A stretch of DNA of 64,000 nt from Streptococcus parasanguinis (GTDB taxonomy: Bacteria > Bacillota > Bacilli > Lactobacillales > Streptococcaceae), in NCBI GenBank assembly GCA_905188195.1, contig CAJJKY010000001.1, positions 1-64,000 of the forward strand, in the 5' to 3' direction. The translations under genes and the position numbers were made by a program. The notes beneath the pieces were generated by a model. The model made no database searches, was not told the origin of the DNA, and saw nothing but the letters and a program-made list of their open reading frames with translations. The first letter of the stretch is position 1, and each line of letters opens with the position of its first letter. Shown here piece after piece: positions 1-8,236 of this stretch.

Positions 1-1
1 A

Positions 2-799
2 GGTCTTCCTCGTGTCCAAGAAATCTTTGAAGCCCGCAATCCAAAAGGGGAAGCGGTCATCACTGAGGTCAAAGGGGAAGTCACAGCGATCGAAGAAGAT
101 GCTTCTACACGGACCAAGAAAGTCTTTGTTAGCGGAGCAACTGGTGAGGGCGAATACGTTGTCCCTTACACTGCCCGCATGAAAGTCGAAGTGGGAGATC
201 AAGTTTCTCGTGGTGATGCTCTAACAGAAGGATCTATTCAACCAAAACGTCTCCTTGCCGTTCGTGATGTCTTGTCTGTTGAAACTTACCTTCTTGCGGA
301 AGTACAAAAAGTATACCGTAGTCAAGGGGTAGAAATCGGCGACAAACACATCGAGGTAATGGTGCGTCAAATGATCCGTAAAGTACGTGTCATGGATCCA
401 GGAGATACAGACCTTCTCATGGGTACTCTGATGGACATTACAGACTTTACAGATGCTAATAAGGATGTCCTTATCTCTGGTGGAGTTCCTGCGACTGCTC
501 GTCCAGTCCTTATGGGAATCACCAAAGCCTCTCTTGAAACCAACAGTTTCTTGTCAGCGGCTTCCTTCCAAGAAACTACTCGTGTTCTTACTGACGCAGC
601 GATCCGTGGTAAGAAAGACCATCTCCTTGGACTTAAGGAAAATGTTATCATTGGTAAGATTATTCCTGCAGGTACAGGGATGGCTCGTTACCGTAACTTG
701 GAACCACAAGCGATTAATGAAGTTGAAATCATCGAAGAAGTGCCATTGACAGATGGAACAGCCGATGAAGTTCAAACAGCTGAAGTCGTAGAAGAATAA
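2..799 (+). CDS. rpoC: DNA-directed RNA polymerase subunit beta', C-terminal part (partial)
   Basis: The reading frame is open from the window edge and begins GLPRVQEIFEARNPKG, the conserved beta' segment near the active centre; the 5' part of the gene lies outside the window. It continues through the C-terminal clamp/jaw region (MVRQMIRKVRV, GITKASLETNSFLSAASFQETTRVL) to an acidic tail. RpoC is part of core RNA polymerase and makes all cellular RNA. A strong intrinsic terminator follows the stop codon, closing the rpoBC operon. Nothing unusual is seen. Identity is certain. Confidence 0.98.
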   Translation, partial: GLPRVQEIFEARNPKGEAVITEVKGEVTAIEEDASTRTKKVFVSGATGEGEYVVPYTARMKVEVGDQVSRGDALTEGSIQPKRLLAVRDVLSVETYLLAEVQKVYRSQGVEIGDKHIEVMVRQMIRKVRVMDPGDTDLLMGTLMDITDFTDANKDVLISGGVPATARPVLMGITKASLETNSFLSAASFQETTRVLTDAAIRGKKDHLLGLKENVIIGKIIPAGTGMARYRNLEPQAINEVEIIEEVPLTDGTADEVQTAEVVEE

Positions 800-807
800 G
801 AAAATTA

Positions 808-837
808 GTCGGAACTACAAGTTCCGGCTTTTTTTTT
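808..837 (+). terminator. Intrinsic terminator of rpoC
   Basis: An 8-bp stem (gtcggaac / gttccggc, one G-U pair) with a short loop is followed by an uninterrupted run of nine T. It starts nine bases after the rpoC stop codon. Confidence 0.9.
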
Positions 838-839
838 GA

Positions 840-1031
840 AAAAATTATAAAAATTTATTATTTGAAAAATAATTGTATAATTATTTAATTATTTTTTTAC
901 CAAAAATATTAGCCCGGTAAAAGTCGTGCTGTAAATACTTACAATTAGTGATTATATGGATATGTATTCTAAACACCAAAATAATAAAATGACTAACTAT
1001 TAGTAATTTCTTTATAAAACCCAAAATCGGT
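840..1031. other. AT-rich gap, no gene seen
   Basis: The stretch between the rpoC terminator and the promoter of the polysaccharide operon is very AT-rich. I find no convincing ORF, repeat or RNA element in it. Confidence 0.5.
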
Positions 1032-1060
1032 TTGACATTTAAAGTCATTGGCGGTAGAAT
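1032..1060 (+). promoter_or_regulatory. Promoter of the exopolysaccharide operon
   Basis: A perfect -35 box TTGACA at 1032-1037 is followed after exactly 17 bp by TAGAAT (5/6 match) at 1055-1060. The predicted transcript has a leader of about 55 nt with a gggggaag ribosome binding site in front of the first gene. No other promoter of this quality lies within the five-gene unit. Confidence 0.75.
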
Positions 1061-1122
1061 GAAAAAAGATGTACACAAATTAAAAAAATGTCGAATTACA
1101 TGCATGTCGACGGGGGAAGTTT

Positions 1123-2277
1123 ATGGGAAAATTGAAAATTATGGTTGTGTTTGGGACGCGACCGGAGGCCATTAAAATGGCCCCTTTGGTGTTGGAGTTG
1201 CAAAAACAGAGGGAGACCATTGAGACCATCACAGTGGTCACTGCCCAGCACCGTCAAATGCTGGACCAGGTCTTAGAAACCTTTAACATCGTACCTGATT
1301 ACGATTTGGATATTATGGGGAAAAGCCAAACTTTATTAGACATTACCTCTAAAATTCTGAATCAATTAGATCCAGTTATCAAAAAAGAAAAGCCGGATAT
1401 GGTGCTCGTCCATGGAGATACGACAACCACCTTTGCGGCAAGTCTGGTTGCATTTTACAATCAAGTCCGCCTTGGTCACGTCGAAGCTGGTTTGAGAACC
1501 TTTGATAAATATTCACCGTATCCAGAAGAGATGAACCGTCAAATGACAGATGATTTAGCGGATCTGTATTTTGCGCCGACTGGCGAAAGTAAGGCCAATC
1601 TCTTAAAAGAAAATCATCCGGAATCCTCTATTGTGGTGACAGGAAATACTGCTATTGATGCGCTGAAACTCACGGTTCAAGAGGACTATCATCACGAAGT
1701 ACTGGATCAAGTAGACCCAGCTAAAAAAGTCATCCTGGTCACCATGCATCGAAGAGAAAATCAAGGAGCTCCCATGAGAGCGGTCTTTGGAGCTCTGAGA
1801 GAAATGGTGGATCAAGAACCGGATATTGAAGTGGTTTACCCAGTGCATCTTAGTCCAGCGGTCCAAGAGGCGGCAAACGATCTATTAGGAGATCATGATC
1901 GGATCCATCTCATTGCACCTTTAGATGTGCTTGATTTCCACAACTTGGCTTCGAGAAGTTACTTTATCATGTCGGATTCAGGTGGGGTGCAAGAGGAGGC
2001 ACCATCATTAGGAAAACCGGTATTGGTATTGCGCGATACAACGGAACGCCCAGAAGGGGTCAAAGCGGGAACTTTGAAATTAGTTGGAACGGATCCTGCC
2101 GTCATCAAAACGACGATGACAGAGCTCTTAACCAACGAAAGCCTGTATCTTCAAATGGCAAATGCCCGAAATCCTTATGGGGATGGAAGAGCTTCTGAGC
2201 GAATCGTACAAGCCATTAAACATTACTTTGGCCAGGGAGAGGCTGCCGAAGAATTTCATGAGGGAGAGAAAGAATAA
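1123..2277 (+). CDS. wecB: UDP-N-acetylglucosamine 2-epimerase (non-hydrolysing)
   Basis: Interconverts UDP-GlcNAc and UDP-ManNAc in the cytoplasm, supplying activated ManNAc. The 384-residue protein has the family length and signatures: GTRPEAIK (residues 11-18), VHGDTTTTFAA (about 96-106), GHVEAGLRT, a central MHRRENQG and DSGGVQEEAPSLGKPVLVLRDTTERPEG in the C-terminal Rossmann domain. It is the first gene of the operon, has a strong ribosome binding site and abuts the next gene (TAA then ATG). Its place beside a BcsA-like glycosyltransferase and a GH8 enzyme suggests the polymer contains ManNAc, as reported for the Listeria Pss polysaccharide. The name mnaA is equally valid. Confidence 0.93.
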   Translation: MGKLKIMVVFGTRPEAIKMAPLVLELQKQRETIETITVVTAQHRQMLDQVLETFNIVPDYDLDIMGKSQTLLDITSKILNQLDPVIKKEKPDMVLVHGDTTTTFAASLVAFYNQVRLGHVEAGLRTFDKYSPYPEEMNRQMTDDLADLYFAPTGESKANLLKENHPESSIVVTGNTAIDALKLTVQEDYHHEVLDQVDPAKKVILVTMHRRENQGAPMRAVFGALREMVDQEPDIEVVYPVHLSPAVQEAANDLLGDHDRIHLIAPLDVLDFHNLASRSYFIMSDSGGVQEEAPSLGKPVLVLRDTTERPEGVKAGTLKLVGTDPAVIKTTMTELLTNESLYLQMANARNPYGDGRASERIVQAIKHYFGQGEAAEEFHEGEKE

Positions 2278-3066
2278 ATGAAAAAAACGGAAAAGTTAAG
2301 TAGATGGTTGCTGATTTTGATTGTTTTCGAAGTACTTCTTTTACTTTACTGCTTGTTTTTTGCAAGAGAGATTCTGATTGAAGAAGGATTATTCTTTGTT
2401 TTAGGATTATTTTCTGCTATTGTTTTATCGGATTTATTGTTGACATGGACCATCCTGTTGTCATTTGCCCTTGGGATTGTCTTTTTGGTGGCGGGTGTTG
2501 TCTATATCCCATTTCATCAAGCCTTGCTCTTGCTCTTTAGTTTTCCGATCTTGATTGGAATCTTGACCCGAATTCGCTATCACCTCTTTAAAGAGATTGC
2601 AAAAGTGAAGGATCAAGAGCCAGAAGCTTACGCAGATTACCGCAACCGCATTGCTTCTTATGGCGGACAAACCAATGATACGATTCAGGCCTTACTCATT
2701 CACTGGTCGCACGAGGAATTGTTCTTCCAATTGCAACCGAGAGAGTACAATCGGACCTTGAACCAAATCAACTATTTGTTAACGCATCATCTGAAGCCAA
2801 ATGAAAGCTTGTATTATGTATCAGACGGTAATTTCTTGATTTTATCTTCTGATAGCGAGCGGGATCTGAAGAGCGATTATATGACGGTCTTAAAACCACA
2901 GTTGGAAGGACTGGTTTTCCAAGGAGAAGATGGGGTTCAGGGCATCCAATTTCAGTCAGGATTTCTTGTAGTGGATCAATCCAATCGAACCAAATACCAT
3001 CGCTATAAAGAAATGATTCGTTACTTAAAACGTCAACTTGAAACAGATATTATTGTGGAATATTAG
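2278..3066 (+). CDS. Membrane protein with degenerate GGDEF-like domain
   Basis: The first ~100 residues hold about four hydrophobic helices (roughly 12-29, 39-55, 58-75, 80-97). The cytoplasmic C-terminal part reads like a diguanylate-cyclase fold in which the GGDEF loop is SDGNF (residues 182-186, context LYYVSDGNFLIL). The catalytic Glu and both Gly are missing and no RxxD inhibitory site is seen, so cyclase activity is not expected. Listeria PssE is a degenerate GGDEF protein beside a similar synthase and binds c-di-GMP; an equivalent allosteric or scaffolding role here is inference. The start directly follows the epimerase stop. The fold assignment is by eye. Confidence 0.6.
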   Translation: MKKTEKLSRWLLILIVFEVLLLLYCLFFAREILIEEGLFFVLGLFSAIVLSDLLLTWTILLSFALGIVFLVAGVVYIPFHQALLLLFSFPILIGILTRIRYHLFKEIAKVKDQEPEAYADYRNRIASYGGQTNDTIQALLIHWSHEELFFQLQPREYNRTLNQINYLLTHHLKPNESLYYVSDGNFLILSSDSERDLKSDYMTVLKPQLEGLVFQGEDGVQGIQFQSGFLVVDQSNRTKYHRYKEMIRYLKRQLETDIIVEY

Positions 3067-3075
3067 GAGGAAAAC

Positions 3076-3216
3076 ATGTCTCTTACAAATATATTTTTTA
3101 ATATAGCTGTAGGCATCAGTGTATTTTTTGCCTTGTGCTTTATTGTATTATTTGTAGCTTATACGGTGATTTACCGCCGTGTCAATAAAAACTTTAAGGC
3201 GGTGGACCATGATTAG
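3076..3216 (+). CDS. 46-residue single-span membrane peptide in EPS operon
   Basis: A short ORF starts at ATG 3076 behind an excellent ribosome binding site (taggagg, 6 nt upstream). It encodes one long hydrophobic helix (about residues 5-33) followed by a basic tail YRRVNKNFK. Its stop overlaps the likely start of the glycosyltransferase (ATG 3209), the usual sign of translational coupling. Small membrane proteins occur at the same place in synthase-dependent polysaccharide operons (PssD-like in Listeria), so a role as a small synthase subunit is plausible but inferred. It is below the length many gene callers accept. Confidence 0.7.
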   Translation: MSLTNIFFNIAVGISVFFALCFIVLFVAYTVIYRRVNKNFKAVDHD

Positions 3217-4519
3217 TCAAATTGTGATGATTATTGCCTTGATTTCGATTTGGTTATCCCTAGCCTGGGGCTTAGTAATCCTCTTTTCAGCCGTTCATTT
3301 TTGGTTTAAACACAGTGATTTTCGTGTCAATACGGATCCGCTTCCTTATTATCCAAAAGTGACCATCGTCGTGCCCGCCCATAATGAAGATGTGGTCATT
3401 GCACAAACAGCCAAAGCGATCCTTGATATGAAGTACCCACATGATCGTGTAGAATTACTGCTCTTTGCGGATAATTGTTCCGATCGCACCTATGAAGAGT
3501 GTTTGGCGGTTAAAGCATTGCCAGAGTATGCAGGACGTGATTTGACCATTATCAATCGAAGTGGGACAGGTGGGAAAGCCGGTGTGCTAAATGACGCTTT
3601 GGCGATGGCGACTGGAGACTATATCTGCGTCTATGATGCAGATGCCATGCCTGAAAAGAACGCTCTTTATTTCCTGGTGAAGGAAGTCCTCAAAGATCCA
3701 GAACGTCATGTGGCTTCTTTCGGCCGCAATAAAACGCGGAATGCCAATCAAAACTTCTTGACCCGCTGTATCAACCAAGAGATTGTTGTCACCCAACGGG
3801 TCCACCATGTGGGCATGTGGCATCTCTTTAAGATTGGACGGATTCCAGGAACCAACTTCATTATTCAAACCGAATTTGTCAAGAGTATTGGAGGATGGAA
3901 AAACGGTGCCTTGACTGAGGATACGGATATTTCCTTCAAGATTATGCAAAGTGGGAAGTTGATTGCGCTAGCCTATAATTCAGAAGCTTTCCAACAAGAG
4001 CCAGAGACTCTGAAGAGTTACTATATGCAACGGAAACGTTGGGCCAAAGGGAATTATGAAGTGGTTCTTTCCAACTTCAAGCATTTATTTGGTAAGGGAA
4101 ATTGGCGCGTGAAGTTAGAAGTGACCAACTATTCTTGTGTCTTCTTCTGGTTTAATGCGGCCATCGTCTTATCGGACTTGATCTTTTTTGCCAATATTCT
4201 GGCTATGTGTATCCATACAGTGGTGCCAGGTGTGCAAATTCCATTTGCCTTTGATTCTGAAAATATCTACATTGCGCAATTGATGCTCTTCAATTGGGTC
4301 TTGATGATTGGTCTTTACCTGCTTCAGATTAATGTAGCGCTGGCTTCACAATTTGGTCAAGCCACTACCAAGCAAATTTGGTTGGCCTTGGCTGCCTATT
4401 TCACCTATTCTCAACTGTTTATCATTGTGTCGATTGATGCCATCTCTTCGATTGTGATGGATAAACTATTGCACCGGAAAGAAACCAAATGGGTTAAAAC
4501 AAAACGATTCGCAGGATAG
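3209..4519 (+). CDS. Processive family 2 glycosyltransferase (BcsA/PssC-like)
   Basis: Polymerises and probably exports a membrane-made polysaccharide. From ATG 3209 the protein has 436 residues: N-terminal membrane helices (about 1-30), a GT-A domain opening VTIVVPAHNE (51-60), DAD (143-145), TED (237-239) and the product-binding QRKRW (274-278), then C-terminal membrane helices. The D,D,TED,QxxRW set is diagnostic of processive synthases. I prefer ATG 3209 over GTG 3179 because aaggcgg lies just before it and it overlaps the small ORF stop. No PilZ domain is seen at the C-terminus, so any nucleotide control must come through a partner, perhaps the degenerate GGDEF protein. Confidence 0.88.
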   Translation: MISQIVMIIALISIWLSLAWGLVILFSAVHFWFKHSDFRVNTDPLPYYPKVTIVVPAHNEDVVIAQTAKAILDMKYPHDRVELLLFADNCSDRTYEECLAVKALPEYAGRDLTIINRSGTGGKAGVLNDALAMATGDYICVYDADAMPEKNALYFLVKEVLKDPERHVASFGRNKTRNANQNFLTRCINQEIVVTQRVHHVGMWHLFKIGRIPGTNFIIQTEFVKSIGGWKNGALTEDTDISFKIMQSGKLIALAYNSEAFQQEPETLKSYYMQRKRWAKGNYEVVLSNFKHLFGKGNWRVKLEVTNYSCVFFWFNAAIVLSDLIFFANILAMCIHTVVPGVQIPFAFDSENIYIAQLMLFNWVLMIGLYLLQINVALASQFGQATTKQIWLALAAYFTYSQLFIIVSIDAISSIVMDKLLHRKETKWVKTKRFAG

Positions 4520-4527
4520 GAGAGATT

Positions 4528-5631
4528 ATGAATACGAAAAAGATGAGATATGTATGGTTTCTAGTCATCCTTTGCATTTTCTGTTTGACCTTGTTTTTAG
4601 CGAGAACGAGAAGTAAAGTGGAGATGCGAAACCGAATTTATCGTCAGTGGAATGAGCATTTTGTTGTTTCAAAAGGGAAAGAATCCTATGTTCGAACCAC
4701 CAATGATAGCAATCAAACGGTAGTGTTATCCGAGGCGCAAAGTTATGGAATGCTCATTACTGTTGCGGCTGCCGAAAAAGGACAAGCCCAACAAGCAGAC
4801 TTTGATCGACTCTATCACTATTATCTAAATCATCGCTTGGAAGGTACCCAATTGATGTCTTGGAAACAAACCATCAGCAATGGGAAAGCAAAGGATGAGG
4901 ATCATAACGCCACAGATGGAGATCTCTATATTGCCTATGCTCTTCTAAAAGCCGCTCAGCAATGGCCAAAGCAAGCTAAAGACTACCAGTCTCAAGCCAA
5001 AGCGATTTTAGAAGATATTCTCGCACACAACTACAATGAAGAAACTGGTGTGTTAACGGTGGGGAATTGGGCCAATCAGGACTCGGAGTTTTATCATTTG
5101 ATGCGGACGTCTGATACATTGCCGGCGCAATTCCAGATCTTTTATGAAGTGACAAAAGATTCGAAGTGGTTGGATATCAAAGAAAAGATGTTGCAGCAAC
5201 TTCAAACGATCAGCTCCCAAACCAAAACAGGTTTACTACCTGATTTCATCTGGGTAGATGAGCAAGGAACGCGCGTAGCGGATCCAAAGACGATTGAATC
5301 TAAGTATGATGGTGCCTACTCGTATAACGCTTGTCGCCTTCCATACAACCTTGTTCAAAGTAAGGACAAAACCAGTCAACAATTGGTGAAAAAGATGCTT
5401 AACTTTTTCAAGAGTCAAAGAAACCTGTATGCAGGTTATGATTTGAAAGGGAAGGCCTTGAACAATCATCAGGCAGCAAGCTTTTTGGCACCGATTGTCT
5501 ATGCCTCTGAACATGAAAAAGGCTATTTGAAGTTGGTGCAACAGAACAAGTATATCTTTACACAAGATCTACCTCTGAACAACTATTACGATGCAACCAT
5601 GACAACCATGATTGCACTTGAATTGTTCTAA
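4528..5631 (+). CDS. Glycoside hydrolase family 8 protein, membrane-anchored
   Basis: Endo-acting glycanase of the cellulose/chitosan-degrading GH8 family. The 367-residue protein has an uncleaved-looking N-terminal anchor (about 7-24) followed by the GH8 core: LSEAQSYGM (68-76, with Glu69 the expected proton donor) and TDGDLYIAYALL (129-140, with the conserved Asp). The active site should lie outside the membrane. Such hydrolases accompany synthase-dependent polysaccharides (BcsZ with cellulose, PssZ in Listeria), where they trim or release polymer. Last gene of the operon, eight bases after the synthase, with a ggagag ribosome binding site. Confidence 0.88.
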   Translation: MNTKKMRYVWFLVILCIFCLTLFLARTRSKVEMRNRIYRQWNEHFVVSKGKESYVRTTNDSNQTVVLSEAQSYGMLITVAAAEKGQAQQADFDRLYHYYLNHRLEGTQLMSWKQTISNGKAKDEDHNATDGDLYIAYALLKAAQQWPKQAKDYQSQAKAILEDILAHNYNEETGVLTVGNWANQDSEFYHLMRTSDTLPAQFQIFYEVTKDSKWLDIKEKMLQQLQTISSQTKTGLLPDFIWVDEQGTRVADPKTIESKYDGAYSYNACRLPYNLVQSKDKTSQQLVKKMLNFFKSQRNLYAGYDLKGKALNNHQAASFLAPIVYASEHEKGYLKLVQQNKYIFTQDLPLNNYYDATMTTMIALELF

Positions 5632-5642
5632 ATACTTGAGAA

Positions 5643-5691
5643 AAGAGAGTTTCCAGGATGGTCTGTCCATTTTATTGGGACTCTCTTCTTT
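5643..5691 (+). terminator. Probable terminator of the EPS operon
   Basis: The inverted repeat aagagagt (5643-5650) / actctctt (5680-5687) encloses a 29-nt loop and is followed by a short T-rich tract. The long loop makes it a weaker candidate than other terminators in this window. Confidence 0.5.
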
Positions 5692-5821
5692 TGATTCTCG
5701 AAAAAAGGACCCAATAGCAATTAGGCAGTCTATTTTTGAAAAATAATGATGAAAATCACCTGAAAACTACCTGAAAAATCATGCTCTGAGCAGAAAACTT
5801 TTATTCTCAAAGGATTTTCTA

Positions 5822-5827
5822 TATAAT
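5822..5827 (+). promoter_or_regulatory. Perfect -10 box upstream of DUF1033 gene
   Basis: TATAAT lies about 26 nt before the preferred start codon at 5854. No good -35 box is present. Transcription from here would begin near 5834, which argues against the upstream ATG at 5842 as the start. Confidence 0.5.
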
Positions 5828-5853
5828 AGAGGATACAAAGGATGGAAGAGTTT

Positions 5854-6243
5854 ATGTATCGAGTGATTGAAATGTACGGGGACTGTGAACCCTGGTGGTT
5901 TTTAGATGGTTGGGAAGAAGATATCGTCAGTAGTCGGAAGTTTGAAGACTATTATCAGGCTTTGAAATACTACAAGCAGAAATGGTTGGAGTTAAATGAG
6001 CACTTTCCAAGTTATAAGAGTCGGAGTGATCTCATGACGATCTTTTGGGATTCCAAAGAGCAAGAGTGGTGTGAGGACTGCAGTGAAGATGTGCAGCTTT
6101 TCCACTCGATTGTCCTCTTAGAAGACGAGCACAAGATCCCTAAAAGCAAGCTCCGCCCAGGCTACGAAAAGGAAAGAGGCAGTCGCAAACACCGTTCTTG
6201 TCAATATACACTCGATTCAAAAAAGGGGACAACCCTGTCATAA
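5854..6243 (+). CDS. DUF1033 family protein
   Basis: A small acidic, Trp/Tyr-rich cytoplasmic protein (129 residues from ATG 5854, beginning MYRVIEMYGDCEPWWFLDGWEEDI). This family is regularly found immediately upstream of the comG operon in streptococci; its function is unknown. ATG 5854 is chosen over ATG 5842 because ggaagag sits right before it and the predicted transcript start is too close to 5842. It has its own promoter and a terminator separates it from comGA, so co-transcription with the competence genes is not evident. Confidence 0.8.
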   Translation: MYRVIEMYGDCEPWWFLDGWEEDIVSSRKFEDYYQALKYYKQKWLELNEHFPSYKSRSDLMTIFWDSKEQEWCEDCSEDVQLFHSIVLLEDEHKIPKSKLRPGYEKERGSRKHRSCQYTLDSKKGTTLS

Positions 6244-6253
6244 GAGACATTCG

Positions 6254-6293
6254 GAAGATTTTTTAGAGCGATCTAGAAAGTCTTCTTTTTTTG
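6254..6293 (+). terminator. Intrinsic terminator between DUF1033 gene and comGA
   Basis: An 8-bp stem (gaagattt / aagtcttc, one G-U pair) encloses a 16-nt loop and is followed by a run of eight T. Confidence 0.8.
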
Positions 6294-6301
6294 TCTTCTT
6301 T

Positions 6302-6309
6302 TTCGAATA
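6302..6309 (+). promoter_or_regulatory. Cin-box (SigX/ComX promoter) of comG operon
   Basis: TTCGAATA preceded by a T-rich tract differs by one base from the streptococcal competence box TACGAATA recognised by the alternative sigma factor SigX (ComX). It lies 21 nt before the comGA start, as in other streptococci. The same octamer stands before ssbB at 21514. Confidence 0.85.
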
Positions 6310-6330
6310 GTATAAGTGAGAGGAGGAACT

Positions 6331-7272
6331 ATGGTTCAAGAAATTGCAAAAAAACTGATCCGCATGGGGAAAAAGGAAGAAGCTCAGGATCTTTACTTCA
6401 TTCCTCGGAAGGAGGAGTACCAGGTTTTTATGAGGGTGGGAGACGAGAGGCGCTTTGTACAGTCCTTCCCTTTTGAGGACATGACGGCTATTATCAGCCA
6501 CTTTAAGTTCGTGGCAGGGATGAATGTGGGAGAAAAAAGGCGCAGCCAGCTAGGGTCGTGTGATTACCCATTAGAGGATGGAGTGGTCTCGATTCGCTTG
6601 TCGACGGTGGGGGATTATCGTGGCTATGAAAGCTTGGTTATTCGGCTCTTGCATGATGAGGAGCGAGAATTACGGTTTTGGTTTGATCAGTTGCCAGACT
6701 TGAAGAAGAAATTGGCTGGTCGTGGGCTTTATCTCTTTGCGGGCCCTGTTGGTTCGGGAAAGACCACTCTCATGCATGCGTTGGCGCAAGAGCGCTTTGC
6801 GGACCAGCAAGTCATGTCTATTGAAGACCCTGTCGAGATCAAGCAGGACAATATGCTTCAACTTCAGCTGAATGACCAGATCGGCATGACCTATGACAAC
6901 CTGATCAAACTCTCCTTACGCCATCGGCCGGACCTTCTCATTATTGGAGAGATCCGAGATAAGGAAACAGCTCGTGCAGTCGTACGAGCTAGTTTGACAG
7001 GAGTCACCGTCTTCTCTACGATTCATGCCAAGAGCGTTCGAGGTGTTTATGAGCGACTCTTAGAACTTGGAGTGAGTGAGGAAGAACTCAAGATTGTTTT
7101 ACAAGGTATTTGCTACCAACGATTAATTGCAGGAGGAGGTGTGGTCGATTTTGCGACGGAAAACTACCAAGAGCACTCAGCCAGCCGCTGGAACCAACAA
7201 ATGGATCTCTTGGCTCAATCGGGATTTATCCAGCTGGCTCAAGCCCAAGCCGAAAAAATTATCTACCGCTAA
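6331..7272 (+). CDS. comGA: Competence type IV pilus assembly ATPase ComGA
   Basis: PilB/GspE-type hexameric ATPase at the cytoplasmic face that powers assembly of the competence pilus for DNA uptake. The 313-residue protein carries FAGPVGSGKTTLMHAL (Walker A), IEDPVEI (Asp box), LRHRPDLLIIGEIRD (Walker B) and a His box near VFSTIHAKS. The start ATG 6331 follows a perfect aggagg; the upstream in-frame GTG 6316 lies in front of that site. First gene of the seven-gene comG operon behind the cin-box; its 3' end overlaps the comGB frame. Also called cglA or comYA. Confidence 0.96.
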   Translation: MVQEIAKKLIRMGKKEEAQDLYFIPRKEEYQVFMRVGDERRFVQSFPFEDMTAIISHFKFVAGMNVGEKRRSQLGSCDYPLEDGVVSIRLSTVGDYRGYESLVIRLLHDEERELRFWFDQLPDLKKKLAGRGLYLFAGPVGSGKTTLMHALAQERFADQQVMSIEDPVEIKQDNMLQLQLNDQIGMTYDNLIKLSLRHRPDLLIIGEIRDKETARAVVRASLTGVTVFSTIHAKSVRGVYERLLELGVSEEELKIVLQGICYQRLIAGGGVVDFATENYQEHSASRWNQQMDLLAQSGFIQLAQAQAEKIIYR

Positions 7273-8236
7273 ACAAAAGCAAATCATCGAATTGTTTTTG
7301 AATCTTTATTCGAGTGGTTTTCATCTGTCTGAGATTGTCGATTTTCTGAATCGCTCTCACCTAGTGGAGAGTCGTTTGGTTTCCCAGATGCGAGAGGATC
7401 TCTCGCGGGGGCGGAGTTTTTCAGAGATGATGGCAGGGATCGGTTTTTCAGATGCGGTCACGACACAGCTGTCTCTCGCTGAGCTTCATGGCAATCTTGC
7501 ATTGAGCTTGGAGAAAATCAGTGCTTACCTAGAAAATATGCGCAAGGTCAAGAAAAAACTGATTGAGGTGAGCACCTATCCTCTTATCTTGCTTGGATTT
7601 TTAGTTCTAATTATGCTTGGCTTGCGCAATTACTTGCTCCCTCAAATGGATGCTCAAAATATTGGGACGCAATTGATCAGTTCCTTTCCCCAACTCTTTT
7701 TGGCTCTAGTAGTGGGACTGGTGACCTTCTTCTTACTCGGCTTTCTCTATTATCGAAAGTCAGGCAAGATCAACGTTTTTAGAACCTTGTCTCATCTGCC
7801 TTTCGGAAAAGGCATGATTCAAGCTTATTTGACAGCCTATTATGCCAGAGAATGGGGCAATCTGATTGGACAGGGATTGGAGCTGTCTCAGATTTTTACC
7901 ATGATGCAGGAGCAAAAATCCCAGCTTTTTCAAGAAATTGGAAGGGACTTAGCTCTTTCTTTAGATCGTGGCCAGTCCTTTTCAGAGACGGTCAGGGGGT
8001 ATCCTTTTTTCAAAAAAGAATTGCCCCTTATGATTGAATATGGTGAAGTCAAATCAAAGCTCGGAAGTGAGCTAGAGATCTACGCTGAAAAAACATGGGA
8101 AGATTTCTTTCGTCGGGTTCACAAGGCCATGAATGTGATACAACCCTTGGTGTTTGTCTTTGTGGCTCTTGTGATTGTCTTACTCTATGCAGCCATGTTG
8201 CTGCCGATTTATCAAAATATGGAGGTTCATTTATGA
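7127..8236 (+). CDS. comGB: Competence type IV pilus inner-membrane protein ComGB
   Basis: PilC/GspF-family platform protein of the competence pilus. Two T2SF domains with three membrane helices are visible, and the C-terminal stretch EYGEVKSKLGSELEIYAEKTWEDFF is strongly conserved. The start is uncertain: the frame overlaps comGA by more than 100 nt and has no ATG in the right place. TTG 7127 opens the frame, while TTG 7151 has an aggaggtg sequence about 10 nt upstream; homologues align only from about residue 31. Translation is probably coupled to comGA. Confidence 0.92.
   Translation: MQEEVWSILRRKTTKSTQPAAGTNKWISWLNRDLSSWLKPKPKKLSTAKQKQIIELFLNLYSSGFHLSEIVDFLNRSHLVESRLVSQMREDLSRGRSFSEMMAGIGFSDAVTTQLSLAELHGNLALSLEKISAYLENMRKVKKKLIEVSTYPLILLGFLVLIMLGLRNYLLPQMDAQNIGTQLISSFPQLFLALVVGLVTFFLLGFLYYRKSGKINVFRTLSHLPFGKGMIQAYLTAYYAREWGNLIGQGLELSQIFTMMQEQKSQLFQEIGRDLALSLDRGQSFSETVRGYPFFKKELPLMIEYGEVKSKLGSELEIYAEKTWEDFFRRVHKAMNVIQPLVFVFVALVIVLLYAAMLLPIYQNMEVHL

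Noticed and set aside
367..651. Minus-strand frame of 94 codons opposite rpoC
   Set aside because: It is a shadow of the rpoC frame; no ribosome binding site and no domain. The same applies to the many antisense frames in groEL, relA, leuS and other long genes.
3179..3208. GTG start for the glycosyltransferase at 3179
   Set aside because: It lies inside the 46-codon membrane ORF without a ribosome binding site; ATG 3209 has one and gives the usual N-terminal helix.
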